Shown: positions 1-7,241 of the stretch, in pieces
How the letters are laid out: each line of letters opens with the position of its first letter
Numbering within the stretch: position 1 is the stretch's first letter
Assembly (NCBI RefSeq): GCF_003426775.1
Contig: NZ_QJUG01000003.1
Span: 1-64,000, forward strand
Length of the DNA: 64,000 nucleotides
Reading direction: 5' to 3'
Origin: Allorhizocola rhizosphaerae
GTDB lineage: Bacteria; Actinomycetota; Actinomycetes; Mycobacteriales; Micromonosporaceae
Program-made: the position numbers and the translations under genes
The notes under the pieces: model-generated
Seen by the model: only the letters and a program-made list of their open reading frames with translations
What the model was told of the DNA's origin: nothing
Database searches by the model: none

Positions 1-291
1 TGGACCTCGGCCAGCCTGATCGGCACCTTCGTGCGGACCCAGGGCTACCCCGGCGACAAGCCGATCAACCAGCAGTGGGCCTCCGACGGCACCATCCAGT
101 CCGAGTCGCTGCGGCTGTTCTACAACAACGACACGGTCGGCGGGCAGAGTGGAAGCACCGTATATGTGCCGAACCTAGCCGGTTGCGGGCACTGTAGTGC
201 GGCCATCCACGCCTACGGCGGCAGCCTCAACAGCGGCCCGCGGATCAGGGAACCGGTGTTCAACAACCTCGTCGCTTGGATCAACGCGTAA
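1..291 (+). CDS. Trypsin-like (glutamyl endopeptidase-type) serine protease, C-terminal part
   Basis: The gene enters from outside the window; the frame is open from base 1 to the TAA at 289-291, giving 96 residues. The stretch GGQSGSTVY matches the catalytic-serine loop (GxSG) of secreted chymotrypsin-fold proteases of the V8/glutamyl endopeptidase type. It is followed by a typical ending: a short His-containing strand, a glycine-rich turn and a C-terminal helix (FNNLVAWI). It is presumably secreted, but the signal peptide, His and Asp of the triad lie upstream and cannot be checked. A strong hairpin follows the stop, so this is the end of its transcription unit. Confidence 0.75.
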   Translation, partial: WTSASLIGTFVRTQGYPGDKPINQQWASDGTIQSESLRLFYNNDTVGGQSGSTVYVPNLAGCGHCSAAIHAYGGSLNSGPRIREPVFNNLVAWINA

Positions 292-302
292 CGAATAAAC
301 AT

Positions 303-330
303 GGCCCCGGACAGCTCCCCGTCCGGGGCC
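303..330. terminator. Hairpin terminator after the protease gene
   Basis: A perfect 10-bp inverted repeat (GGCCCCGGAC / GTCCGGGGCC) with an 8-base loop starts 12 bases after the protease stop codon. There is no long U tract, as is common for actinobacterial terminators. Confidence 0.75.
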
Positions 331-366
331 AGCCCCAGCGCCGTCACAGATCAGAGGAAGTCACGC

Positions 367-756
367 ATGCCCCGCTCCACCGCCATGGCCGCGTTGGCAA
401 TGGCCGCGACTCTGCTGGCGGCCTGCGCCGGCGAACGCGGGCCCGGCGCGCCGCAGCCGCACGATCCGGTCAACCCGTCTGTGACCGCGGCCGGTCCGGC
501 AGCGCTCGGCAACGTCACGGGCCTGGTCACGGACGCCGCCGGCAAACCGCTGTCCGGCATCCTGGTGCAGGCGTCCTCATTGGACAACCCACCGCGGCCC
601 GTGCCCGAGATCGCCATCACCACCGACGCGGCGGGCCGCTACACCTGGTCGCTGCAGCCGGGGAAGTACGAGCTCGACGCCGGCGGCGCGAAGACGACCG
701 TCACCGTCACGGCCGGCGAGCACATACAGGCGGCCGATCTGAAGGCGAACGGCTGA
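367..756 (+). CDS. Small lipoprotein with carboxypeptidase regulatory-like domain
   Basis: A 129-residue protein. The ATG at 367 follows an AGAGGAAG ribosome site at 353-360; an in-frame ATG at 301 lies inside the upstream terminator and is unlikely. Residues 1-20 form a lipoprotein signal ending in the lipobox LAAC (lipidated Cys20). Residues ~55-125 look like a beta-sandwich of the carboxypeptidase regulatory type: NVTGLVTDAAGKPLSGILV, then a YTWSLQPGKYELDA strand pair. Such domains occur in exported proteins as adhesion or carrier modules. No catalytic residues are visible and the function is unknown. Confidence 0.7.
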   Translation: MPRSTAMAALAMAATLLAACAGERGPGAPQPHDPVNPSVTAAGPAALGNVTGLVTDAAGKPLSGILVQASSLDNPPRPVPEIAITTDAAGRYTWSLQPGKYELDAGGAKTTVTVTAGEHIQAADLKANG

Positions 757-773
757 AGTAACCGACCTCCGGA

Positions 774-908
774 TTATGCGCCGGGGCGGGCGGGCTCCCA
801 ATAGACCTCGACGCGGTGACCATCCGGATCGTGGGTCTTGAAGCCCACATAGTCCGGCTCGTCGGCGGCCTCGTCGCTGACCGGCAAGCCGAGATGGGTC
901 AGTCGCAT
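774..908 (-). pseudogene. VOC/glyoxalase-family protein with internal deletion
   Basis: A 44-codon frame that joins a typical VOC-family N-terminus (MRLTHLGLPVSDEAADE) directly to a typical VOC C-terminus (YVGFKTHDPDGHRVEVYWEP). Intact relatives are about 120-130 residues, so roughly 80 central residues, including most of the metal-site strands, are missing while the frame is kept. An in-frame GTG two codons upstream, preceded by AGGA, is an alternative start. The product is probably non-functional. It shares the terminator at 926-963 with the convergent arrangement around it. Confidence 0.65.
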
Positions 909-925
909 GGGCACGGGCTCATCCT

Positions 926-963
926 AAGGTGCTGCACGAGCGAATTTTCCCGTGCAGCACCTT
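926..963. terminator. Strong terminator hairpin
   Basis: A perfect 13-bp inverted repeat (AAGGTGCTGCACG / CGTGCAGCACCTT) with a 12-base AT-containing loop lies just beyond the stop of the membrane-anchored protein gene (971-1717, minus strand). Confidence 0.8.
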
Positions 964-970
964 GGCTCCC

Positions 971-1717
971 CTACAGGCGGTGCGCCAGCGGGGCCGACGG
1001 GCGCCGCCACGCGAGCCAGAGCACGAGCCCGGCCAGCGCAAGCGCCAGCCCGAACCCGAGCGGTGTCGCGCCACGGCTCTCGGCCGGGACACCACTTCCG
1101 CCCTCGGCCGAGTCGAGGTCCATCGGGCTCGGCTGATGCGCCTTGCGGACGGCCGCCCGCAGATCATTCCCGGCGTTGAGGCGCTCGACCATCGCGGCCG
1201 CCACAGCGGACAATCCGGATGCTTTGCCGTCGGGCGTCACCTCGACGAGACCGCCCATGCGGGGATCCGCAACGACTTTGCCCGTACCTTCGCCTGTCAC
1301 CAGCGCCTTGCCCGCGGTGACGTCATCGTCGGCGTAGGCGAAGGCGACCTTCCCGTCAGGGGTGAAGACCGCGGCGATCGTGCCGACGACCTGGCCGTCG
1401 CGGTACAGGGCGGCCACCCACTCGTCGCGTGCCACAACGGTCTCGGCCGAGGTGCCGGCGACGAAGGCGGGGTTCCAGTTGTGCAGGTGCACCGGCGCCC
1501 CTGCCGTGTACACGCCGCCTGATCTGCTGGCGTCAAGCCCGACCGACCTGGTCTCCAGCACGTCGCTGGCGACCTGACCCGCGTCATAGGCAAACCACGA
1601 CACGATGGGCTGGGGCGCGGAAGGGGATGCGGATGCGGGCGAACCGAGCAGCACAAGGCCGATGGCGAGCGCCGCCGTCGCCAGCACACCGATGCGTAGC
1701 GTCTTCTTAGCAGTCAT
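971..1717 (-). CDS. Exported protein with C-terminal membrane anchor, partner of papain-like protease
   Basis: 248 residues. Start chosen at the ATG of MTAKKTLRIG; earlier in-frame codons lie inside the upstream protease gene. Residues 1-31 are a signal peptide ending in ASA-SPSA. The middle is an acidic domain of about 180 residues with no family I recognise. Residues ~215-235 form a hydrophobic segment followed by WRR, an anchoring stop-transfer helix without an LPxTG motif. The gene begins 11 bp after the protease stop and must be co-transcribed with it. It could be a membrane-tethered partner, substrate or inhibitor of the protease; that is inference from position only. Confidence 0.75.
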   Translation of the reverse strand: MTAKKTLRIGVLATAALAIGLVLLGSPASASPSAPQPIVSWFAYDAGQVASDVLETRSVGLDASRSGGVYTAGAPVHLHNWNPAFVAGTSAETVVARDEWVAALYRDGQVVGTIAAVFTPDGKVAFAYADDDVTAGKALVTGEGTGKVVADPRMGGLVEVTPDGKASGLSAVAAAMVERLNAGNDLRAAVRKAHQPSPMDLDSAEGGSGVPAESRGATPLGFGLALALAGLVLWLAWRRPSAPLAHRL

Positions 1718-1728
1718 GTCAGCCTCGT

Positions 1729-2292
1729 TCACTGCCGGTAGAGATAGATGAGGGCGGTGGTTGTGGTCCAACTCGAGTTGGAGTTGTAATTGGCCCATTC
1801 GCGGGACGCGGTCGTGCCGGTCAGCGGGTCTATATAGGACACTCCCGTGGAGTAGCCCGTGCTGTAGTACCCACGGATGACGTGGGCGTGCGCGCCACCG
1901 GAGTTCCACGCGATGCCGCTGTAGATCGGGCGCGAGGTGTCGATCTCCGCGACGGTCTGGCCCCAGCTCAGGTCCACCGTGGTGCCGGGGTTGACCCCGT
2001 GGATGTCGAGCGCGCGCATCACGTTCGCCCGCGAGCCCGCCTGGTTCGGGCAGGTCGAGATGCCTTTGCCGTCCTTGACGATCTGGCACTGCGCGATGAT
2101 GCGGCCCGTCTGGTACTTGATAATCATCTTCGAGGCCGCGGCCCAGCACCAATTCGACTGCTCCTGCCGGTAGGCCGTGACGCTGAGGTACCGCTCGGCC
2201 CCGAGCGCCGCGTGCGGTGCGGCGATCGCCAAGCCGAGGGAGACCATCAGCACGGCGACAATCCGTGCCGGGTGCCTCCGCAATCCGTTCAC
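1729..2292 (-). CDS. Secreted papain-like cysteine protease (C39/C70-like)
   Basis: 187 residues. The GTG start at 2292 is set by an AGGAGG site 7 bases upstream; a longer frame to 2373 lacks this. Residues 1-32 are a signal peptide ending in HAALG-AE. The motif QEQSNWCWAAAS gives the oxyanion Gln and nucleophile Cys of papain-like C39_2/C70 peptidases. HAHVIRGYY gives the catalytic His, and YIDPLTG probably the Asp. It should act outside the cell. It heads a two-gene operon with the exported anchored protein at 971-1717. The target is unknown. Confidence 0.8.
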   Translation of the reverse strand: MNGLRRHPARIVAVLMVSLGLAIAAPHAALGAERYLSVTAYRQEQSNWCWAAASKMIIKYQTGRIIAQCQIVKDGKGISTCPNQAGSRANVMRALDIHGVNPGTTVDLSWGQTVAEIDTSRPIYSGIAWNSGGAHAHVIRGYYSTGYSTGVSYIDPLTGTTASREWANYNSNSSWTTTTALIYLYRQ

Positions 2293-2403
2293 GTGCAACC
2301 TCCTGTGGGTTGGTAGGTCGAACCGCGAAGCTGCCCGAAGCGGTTCGCCGCCAAGTATCGGCACCCGTCTCACAGATCCCTCACCTGTTGATCACAAGAC
2401 TGG

Positions 2404-3032
2404 TTGGATGGCTTCGTGGATGGGCCGATTGAGTGGATCGGACGCCGAGCGGTGGACGACGGCGTCGTCGAGGAGTGGTTCCGCCTGGTCGGGCCGGCTG
2501 GCGGGGTTCCGGGGGTCCTGTGGCTTCCGCTCGCCCCGGTGTCCCCACCGCCTGTGGTCCTGCTGGGACACGGCGGTAGCGGGCACAAGCGAAGCGAGCG
2601 CATCATGGGCCTGGCCCATTGGTTTGCGTCACATGCCGGTCTCGCGGCTCTCGCGATCGACGGGCCCTTCCATGGTGATCGAGTTGCCGCTCGGCTGACC
2701 GCTGCGGACTATCAGGCACGCATCGCCGAAGGGGGATCGAAGTCGTCCTCGATCGAATGGCAGACGAATGGAGGGCAACCGTCGACTCCCTTGGGGCCCT
2801 TGGCATCGTGGACACCGAGCACCTCGGATACCTGGGAATGTCCATGGGCACACGGTTCGGCCTTCCTTTGGCGGCCGCCATGGGCGACCAACTCCGCTGT
2901 GTCGTCCTCGGCAAGTTCGGTGTTCGGCAAGGACCGGCCATGCACAAGGGCTTGTTGACCACCGGTGAGAAACGGCCGCTCCGGCGGCTTACCGAGGCCG
3001 CTGGAGGAATCCGGCTTGTGACGGGCCACGGG
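2404..3032 (+). pseudogene. Alpha/beta hydrolase, frameshifted and 3'-decayed
   Basis: The first frame (TTG start) carries a hydrolase N-terminus with the oxyanion-loop motif [12 protein letters not shown] and [10 protein letters not shown]. The continuation ([13 protein letters not shown]..., then the nucleophile elbow GMSMG) is in another frame. The shift maps to the G5 run at 2731-2735. After about 3030 the last third, which should carry the catalytic Asp and His, cannot be found in any frame. Intact relatives are about 240-260 residues. A single-base change in the G run could be a sequencing error, but loss of the 3' part argues for a true pseudogene. Confidence 0.65.
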
Positions 3033-3287
3033 ACGCTGCGCAGGCGCCTTTCCTGGCGACGATCATCTGCGTGCACTGCGGTCGGTTCGGGGCCGAGTCC
3101 TGAGCCTTCACGACCCCACCGTCCATATTGGACGATAATGCCGAGTGGAGGCAACCGGTTGGTGGGCGGCAGGTCCTGCTGCCGATTTCGTTTTCATAAT
3201 CCGCGAACCTGGAGCGCACTCATGCGCGTCATGTCCTCAGCGTAGTTTGAATCTATTCTGACGTTCGAAATAATTACAATGATCCCT

Positions 3288-3316
3288 GTTTCACGCGTCG
3301 CATGTGCACGTGAAAC
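3288..3316. promoter_or_regulatory. Inverted repeat in promoter of LuxR-type regulator
   Basis: 8-bp arms GTTTCACG / CGTGAAAC with a 13-base spacer, 20 bp before the regulator's start and just after an AT-rich stretch (3246-3285) that is unusual here. A candidate autoregulatory operator. Confidence 0.4.
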
Positions 3317-3336
3317 GCATGAACCTGGGGGGTTAC

Positions 3337-4029
3337 ATGGTTTCGAGCCTGCCGGCGTCGGTGCTTGTCTGTCACAACCTGCCCATAGTGCGCGAGGGCC
3401 TGCACAGGATGCTTACCGCCACCCCCGGCATCGATGTTGTCGGTGCCGCTGACAACGTCACGCAAGCGATCGTCGCCGCCCGGCAGACGCGGCCGCACGT
3501 GGTGCTGACCGGCCTGGCGCTCGGCAGCTCCTCGGGGATCGAGGTGATCGAGCGCCTCGGCCGCGAGGATCTCGACCCGCCGCCGCGCTTCCTGATGTAC
3601 GCGACGATCGAGGACAATGAACTGCTCACGGCGGTCCTGCGGGCGGGCGTCAGCGCGGTGCTGGCCGACGACGCGAGCCCGGAGGAGATGGTTCTCGCCG
3701 TGCGCATCGCCGCCCGCGGGCAGGCGATGCTCGGCCCCGGCGTGGCCGAGCGCATGCTGACCTGGTTTCGCGGGCGCAACGGCGAATCCACGGTGCAACC
3801 GACGATGCCCATGTCCGAGCTCGCGGTCCGCTCGCTGACCCCGCGCGAGCGGGAGATCCTGCTGCTCACCGCGAGCGGCATGTCCATTGACGACATAGCA
3901 CACCAACTTTACATTGGACCGACCACCGTGCGGACCCACATCTATCGACTCCGGACCAAACTGCAGGTGAAGGACCGCGCGCAGCTGGTGTCCCTGGCCT
4001 ACCAGGCGGGGCTCATGACGCCCGCTTGA
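3337..4029 (+). CDS. Orphan LuxR/NarL-type regulator with degenerate receiver
   Basis: 230 residues. The ATG at 3337 has a G-rich site (GGGGGG) 5 bases upstream; the GTG at 3304 lies in the operator-like repeat. Residues 8-125 have the response-regulator receiver pattern, but the acidic pair is C12-H13-N14, the phosphoacceptor Asp is Gly59 (VVLTGLAL), and the conserved Lys is Asp111. Only Thr90 of the switch residues remains. Residues ~165-225 are a standard LuxR helix-turn-helix (LTPREREILLL, TVRTHIYRLRTKL). It therefore probably works without phosphorylation. No kinase gene is adjacent. Confidence 0.85.
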   Translation: MVSSLPASVLVCHNLPIVREGLHRMLTATPGIDVVGAADNVTQAIVAARQTRPHVVLTGLALGSSSGIEVIERLGREDLDPPPRFLMYATIEDNELLTAVLRAGVSAVLADDASPEEMVLAVRIAARGQAMLGPGVAERMLTWFRGRNGESTVQPTMPMSELAVRSLTPREREILLLTASGMSIDDIAHQLYIGPTTVRTHIYRLRTKLQVKDRAQLVSLAYQAGLMTPA

Positions 4030-4196
4030 CCCGTGCCAGGCCGACCTCCCGCCACAGGTCGCCCGGCCGGCCGAGCCGTGCGACCTCGTGGCGGACGCGC
4101 AGGTAATACCGCGAGGCGCGCAACTCGTGGGTCATCGCACGCACGCCACACAACTGCATCACCACGCTGATGGTCGCGCTCGCGGTCTCAAAGCTA
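4013..4196 (-). other. Possible C-terminal gene fragment, unrecognised
   Basis: A minus-strand frame running out of the end of the TetR gene to a TGA at 4013-4015. It reads ...MTHELRASRYYLRVRHEVARL..., Arg-rich with gene-like codon use. It overlaps the regulator's stop by 17 bp and has no start of its own. It may be a remnant of a displaced gene or a chance open frame. Confidence 0.2.
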
Positions 4197-4952
4197 ACGC
4201 CTAGCGGGGCGCTTGCCGCGCTTGGGGAGCTCTTGCTGTTCCAGCCGCACAGCCAGGCCGTCGAGCAGGCTCACGAGGCCGAACTCGAAGGCGAGCGCCC
4301 GAATGACCGTCGGGTCTTCGCTCTGCATGCGTTGGTAGCCCTCCAGCAGCTCCGGGTAGTTGGCGGCCTCGGCGGCCTTCTCAAACAGCGGTCCCATCTC
4401 CGCCACGACCGCGCGCGGGTCGCCACCGGACTGGGCGAGCATGCGTTGCCATGAGACCTCGGACAGGGCCCACCCCAGGACGTACACCGTCACCGACGAG
4501 GCGGCGTAATCGACGTTGTAGCCGGCGAAGCCCGCGTCGCGCAGCGCGCCCGTGAGGTGGCTCATGGCCCGCAGCGCGTTGGGGCCGATGGCCGGCCGCG
4601 ACCCCACCAAGGGCACGGCCCACAGGTGCCGGGCAAGCGTGTCGCGCATCGAGTAGGCGAACCGCTGCACGACATCGCGCCAGCGCAGTCCCTCCTCGTC
4701 CAGGGGCACCTTCAGCTCGCCGTAGACCTCGTCGAGCACCAGGTCGAGCAGCTCGTCCTTGTTGGCGACATGCCAGTAGAGGCTGGTGGCACCCGACTTC
4801 AGCCGGGCGGCCAGGCGCCGCATGCTCAGCGCGTCCGCGCCCTCCCCGTCGAGCAGGGCGATCGCCTCCCGCACGATCTGCTCCCGGCCCAGCGTCGGGG
4901 CCTTGGCCTGCCGTTTCTCCCGGGTCCACACCGAGCCCGCCATCTTCTGCAT
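4194..4952 (-). CDS. TetR-family repressor of the adjacent efflux gene
   Basis: 252 residues from the ATG at 4952. An N-terminal helix-turn-helix spans ~20-65 (REQIVREAIALLDGEG, then ALSMRRLAARL, SLYWHVANKDELL), the pattern of TetR regulators with a TetR_C-type ligand domain, which fills the rest. It is divergent from the DHA2 transporter at 5007, and two palindromes lie between them (4971-4987, 4992-5027). It very probably represses the transporter and itself until a drug-like ligand binds. Confidence 0.88.
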   Translation of the reverse strand: MQKMAGSVWTREKRQAKAPTLGREQIVREAIALLDGEGADALSMRRLAARLKSGATSLYWHVANKDELLDLVLDEVYGELKVPLDEEGLRWRDVVQRFAYSMRDTLARHLWAVPLVGSRPAIGPNALRAMSHLTGALRDAGFAGYNVDYAASSVTVYVLGWALSEVSWQRMLAQSGGDPRAVVAEMGPLFEKAAEAANYPELLEGYQRMQSEDPTVIRALAFEFGLVSLLDGLAVRLEQQELPKRGKRPARR

Positions 4953-4970
4953 CACACGAGCATAAACCCT

Positions 4971-4987
4971 CTCGCACACTGTGCGAG
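4971..4987. promoter_or_regulatory. TetR operator half of the divergent promoter (proximal to repressor)
   Basis: A perfect palindrome CTCGCACA-C-TGTGCGAG. It shares the TCGCACA/TGTGCGA core with the second palindrome 4 bp away, as expected for two binding sites of the same dimer. Confidence 0.65.
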
Positions 4988-4991
4988 GATG

Positions 4992-5027
4992 TCGTACAGT
5001 GTGCGAATGCAATCGCACACTGTACGA
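4992..5027. promoter_or_regulatory. TetR operator overlapping the transporter start
   Basis: Perfect 15-bp arms (TCGTACAGTGTGCGA / TCGCACACTGTACGA) separated by 6 bases. The proposed ATG of the transporter (5007) lies in the spacer, so bound repressor would cover the start of the gene. This fits a leaderless or very short-leader transcript. Confidence 0.7.
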
Positions 5028-6545
5028 GAAGAGGTCCCGGTCCGGGACCCCAGGCGCTGGTGGATCCTGGCCGTGCTCTGCCTCAGCCTGCTGGTCCTGG
5101 TCGTCGACAACACCGTGCTCAACCTCGCGATCCCGGCGCTCATGACCGACCTCGGCGCCACGCCGTCGGACATCCAGTGGGTTCTCGACGCGTACATCCT
5201 GGTCTTCGCTGGTTTGCTGCTGACCTCGGGCGCGCTGTCCGACCGCTATGGGCGGCGGCGCATGCTGCTCATCGGGTTGGCCCTGTTCGGCGGGGCGTCG
5301 CTGCTCGCGCTTGTGGTGCAGGAGCCGTGGCACCTGATCGCCGTGCGGGCGCTCATGGGCGTCGGCGGCGCGCTGCTCATGCCCAGCACGCTGTCCATCC
5401 TGATCACCGTCTTCGCCGAGGACGAGCGGCGCAAGGCATTCGCCGCGTGGAGCGCGGTCGCGATGGTCGGCGTGATCGCCGGGCCCACCGTCGGCGGTTT
5501 CCTGCTCGACCAATACTGGTGGGGGTCGATCTTCCTGGCCAACGTGCCGATCGCGATCGTGGCGATCATCGCGGCGCTGCTGCTCATGCCGGAGTCGAAG
5601 GGCCCGGCGCGGGCGATCGACCCACTCGGCGCGGTGCTGTCGACCGTCGGCATGAGCGCCCTCGTCTACGCGATCATCGCCGGGCCGGTCGACGGCTGGT
5701 CCGAGCCGCGCGTGCTGATCGCCGTCGGCTTGGCAGTGGTCGGCCTGATCGCCTTCATCGTCTGGGAGCGGCGGACCGAGCATCCGATGCTGCCGCTGGG
5801 GTTGTTCCGCGACCGCCGGTTCAGCGGCGCCAGTTTTTCCATTGTTCTGCTTTCTTTCGGTACCGGTGCGCTGCTGCTCATGCTCACGCAATACCTCCAG
5901 TTGGTGCAGGGCTACACGCCCATCAAGGCGGGCCTGGCACTGCTGCCCTACGCCGTCGCGGCCGCACTGTTCAACGCGGTCGGCGCCGGGCTGGGCCAGC
6001 GGGTCAGCAACCGCCTGCTGATCGCGGTCGGTCTGGTGGTCATCGCGGCCGGATTCTGCGTCATCGCGTTCCTCGACGCGGACAGCAGCTACGGCACGCT
6101 CATTGCCGGGCTGCTCATCATGGGAGTCGGCGGCGGGTTGGCCGGACCGGCGGCCTACACCACATTGCTGGGCGCGGTGCCGCCACAGCACGCCGGGGTC
6201 GGGTCGGCGCTCAACGACACCGTGCAGCAGGTCGGCATGGCCCTGTCGGTGGCGGTGCTGGGCAGCGTTCTGGCGTCCGTCTACACCGGACGGATGCCAG
6301 AGTCGGCGCCCGACGCGGCGCGCGAGTCGATCGCCGGTGCGGTCGCACTGGGCGACCCGGGCATCATCGCGGCGGCCCGCGAAGCGTTCGTCACCGCAAT
6401 GGCCCTCGGCTCGTGGATCGCCGTCGCCTTCTCACTGGCGGCAGTGGCGCTCGCGCTCATCATGCTGCCCCGCACCAAACCGGCCGCACCCGCAGCACCC
6501 ACAGCCGACCCCACACCGGAACTCGCCAAAACCACCACCCACTAA
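5007..6545 (+). CDS. DHA2-family MFS multidrug exporter
   Basis: 512 residues with about 14 hydrophobic helices, the DHA2 drug:H+ antiporter layout. Motif A appears as GALSDRYGRRR between helices 2 and 3, motif B-like RALMGVGGALLMPSTLSIL follows, and motif C as GPTVGGFLLDQYWW in helix 5. The start is uncertain: ATG 5007 has no ribosome site and lies in the operator; ATG 4989 is the alternative. It probably exports toxic or antibiotic-like compounds and is controlled by the divergent TetR gene. The Pro-rich tail is ordinary. Confidence 0.85.
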   Translation: MQSHTVREEVPVRDPRRWWILAVLCLSLLVLVVDNTVLNLAIPALMTDLGATPSDIQWVLDAYILVFAGLLLTSGALSDRYGRRRMLLIGLALFGGASLLALVVQEPWHLIAVRALMGVGGALLMPSTLSILITVFAEDERRKAFAAWSAVAMVGVIAGPTVGGFLLDQYWWGSIFLANVPIAIVAIIAALLLMPESKGPARAIDPLGAVLSTVGMSALVYAIIAGPVDGWSEPRVLIAVGLAVVGLIAFIVWERRTEHPMLPLGLFRDRRFSGASFSIVLLSFGTGALLLMLTQYLQLVQGYTPIKAGLALLPYAVAAALFNAVGAGLGQRVSNRLLIAVGLVVIAAGFCVIAFLDADSSYGTLIAGLLIMGVGGGLAGPAAYTTLLGAVPPQHAGVGSALNDTVQQVGMALSVAVLGSVLASVYTGRMPESAPDAARESIAGAVALGDPGIIAAAREAFVTAMALGSWIAVAFSLAAVALALIMLPRTKPAAPAAPTADPTPELAKTTTH

Positions 6546-6609
6546 CCCCTTTCCGGTCGAGCCGCGCTACCCAAGTGCCAGCGTGACCGGCCGGTGGCAT
6601 CATTGCCCG

Positions 6610-7098
6610 ATGGAAATCCTGCCTGGCGAGGGCGTGGCATCGGCAAAGGTGGGCCACAGCCGGGACGAGGTCGAGCATCGCCTAGGTGCGCCTATACATC
6701 CCGGCCGCTCACGCAGAGCGGTCTACGACACCGTTCCCCAACTTGTGCTGACCTATACAGAGGACGACACGGTCGAAATCGTGGAGCTCGGCTATTGCGG
6801 TAACGGTGGTGAGGAGGTTTTCTTCGACGATGTTCAGCTGACCTACCGGTTCCTCGACGACGTCGTGGCTGACCTGGCTGCGAAAGGCTACCGCTACGAG
6901 CCGATCGACATCGGATATCGGTTCGAGCCAGGCTTCGCGATCTGGTCGATGGGATCAAGGTGGGCCAGGGACTTGGACCCTGACGCGACGGAGGATGATC
7001 CCCGTCGGGTCTGTGAAGGTGTATCCGTTGCACCGTACGACTACTTCCGGCCGCCGACCGAAGAGGAGATCGAGGCGTACATCCGCAAACTTCGGTGA
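6610..7098 (+). CDS. Hypothetical acidic cytoplasmic protein
   Basis: 162 residues, no signal peptide or membrane segment. It is acidic, with many aromatics (YTEDDTVEIVELGY, FDDVQLTYRFLDDVV, YDYFRPPTEEEIEAYI). The alpha/beta composition is reminiscent of small immunity or SMI1-like proteins, but I see no diagnostic motif and no toxin gene beside it. The ATG at 6610 follows the MFS stop by 64 bp. The third codon position is less strictly G/C than in neighbours, which could mean recent acquisition. Confidence 0.6.
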   Translation: MEILPGEGVASAKVGHSRDEVEHRLGAPIHPGRSRRAVYDTVPQLVLTYTEDDTVEIVELGYCGNGGEEVFFDDVQLTYRFLDDVVADLAAKGYRYEPIDIGYRFEPGFAIWSMGSRWARDLDPDATEDDPRRVCEGVSVAPYDYFRPPTEEEIEAYIRKLR

Positions 7099-7118
7099 GT
7101 CCTTGTAGCCTCTTCGCC

Positions 7119-7202
7119 CCGGCGGTGGAAAAGCCGGATGAGATCACCGGTGTCGGCGTACGCTCCGCGCAGGAGATCATCGCCGAGATCGGTGGGACGT
7201 GA
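7119..7202 (+). pseudogene. Fragment resembling an IS110-family transposase
   Basis: A 27-codon stretch reading ...EITGVGVRSAQEIIAEIG... resembles the conserved C-terminal Transposase_20 block of IS110/IS116/IS902 transposases (usually xxxPGVGxxTAxxxxAEIG). It has no start, no other transposase sequence around it and no visible ends. If the match is right it is a relic of an insertion. Confidence 0.4.
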
Positions 7203-7203
7203 G

Positions 7204-7233
7204 GTGGGACCGGGGCGAAAACCCCGGCCCCAC
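7204..7233. terminator. Terminator hairpin for the PL9 gene
   Basis: 12-bp arms GTGGGACCGGGG / CCCCGGCCCCAC (one mismatch) with a loop CGAAAA, 8 bp past the PL9 stop on the minus strand. It probably serves both converging directions. Confidence 0.75.
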
Positions 7234-7241
7234 AATGGTTT

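Noticed and set aside
4953-6191. Extension of the TetR frame by more than 400 codons antisense to the efflux gene
   Set aside because: The sequence is low-complexity (Gln/Arg/Asp/His) and antisense to a clear 14-helix transporter; the real start is near 4952, next to the operators.
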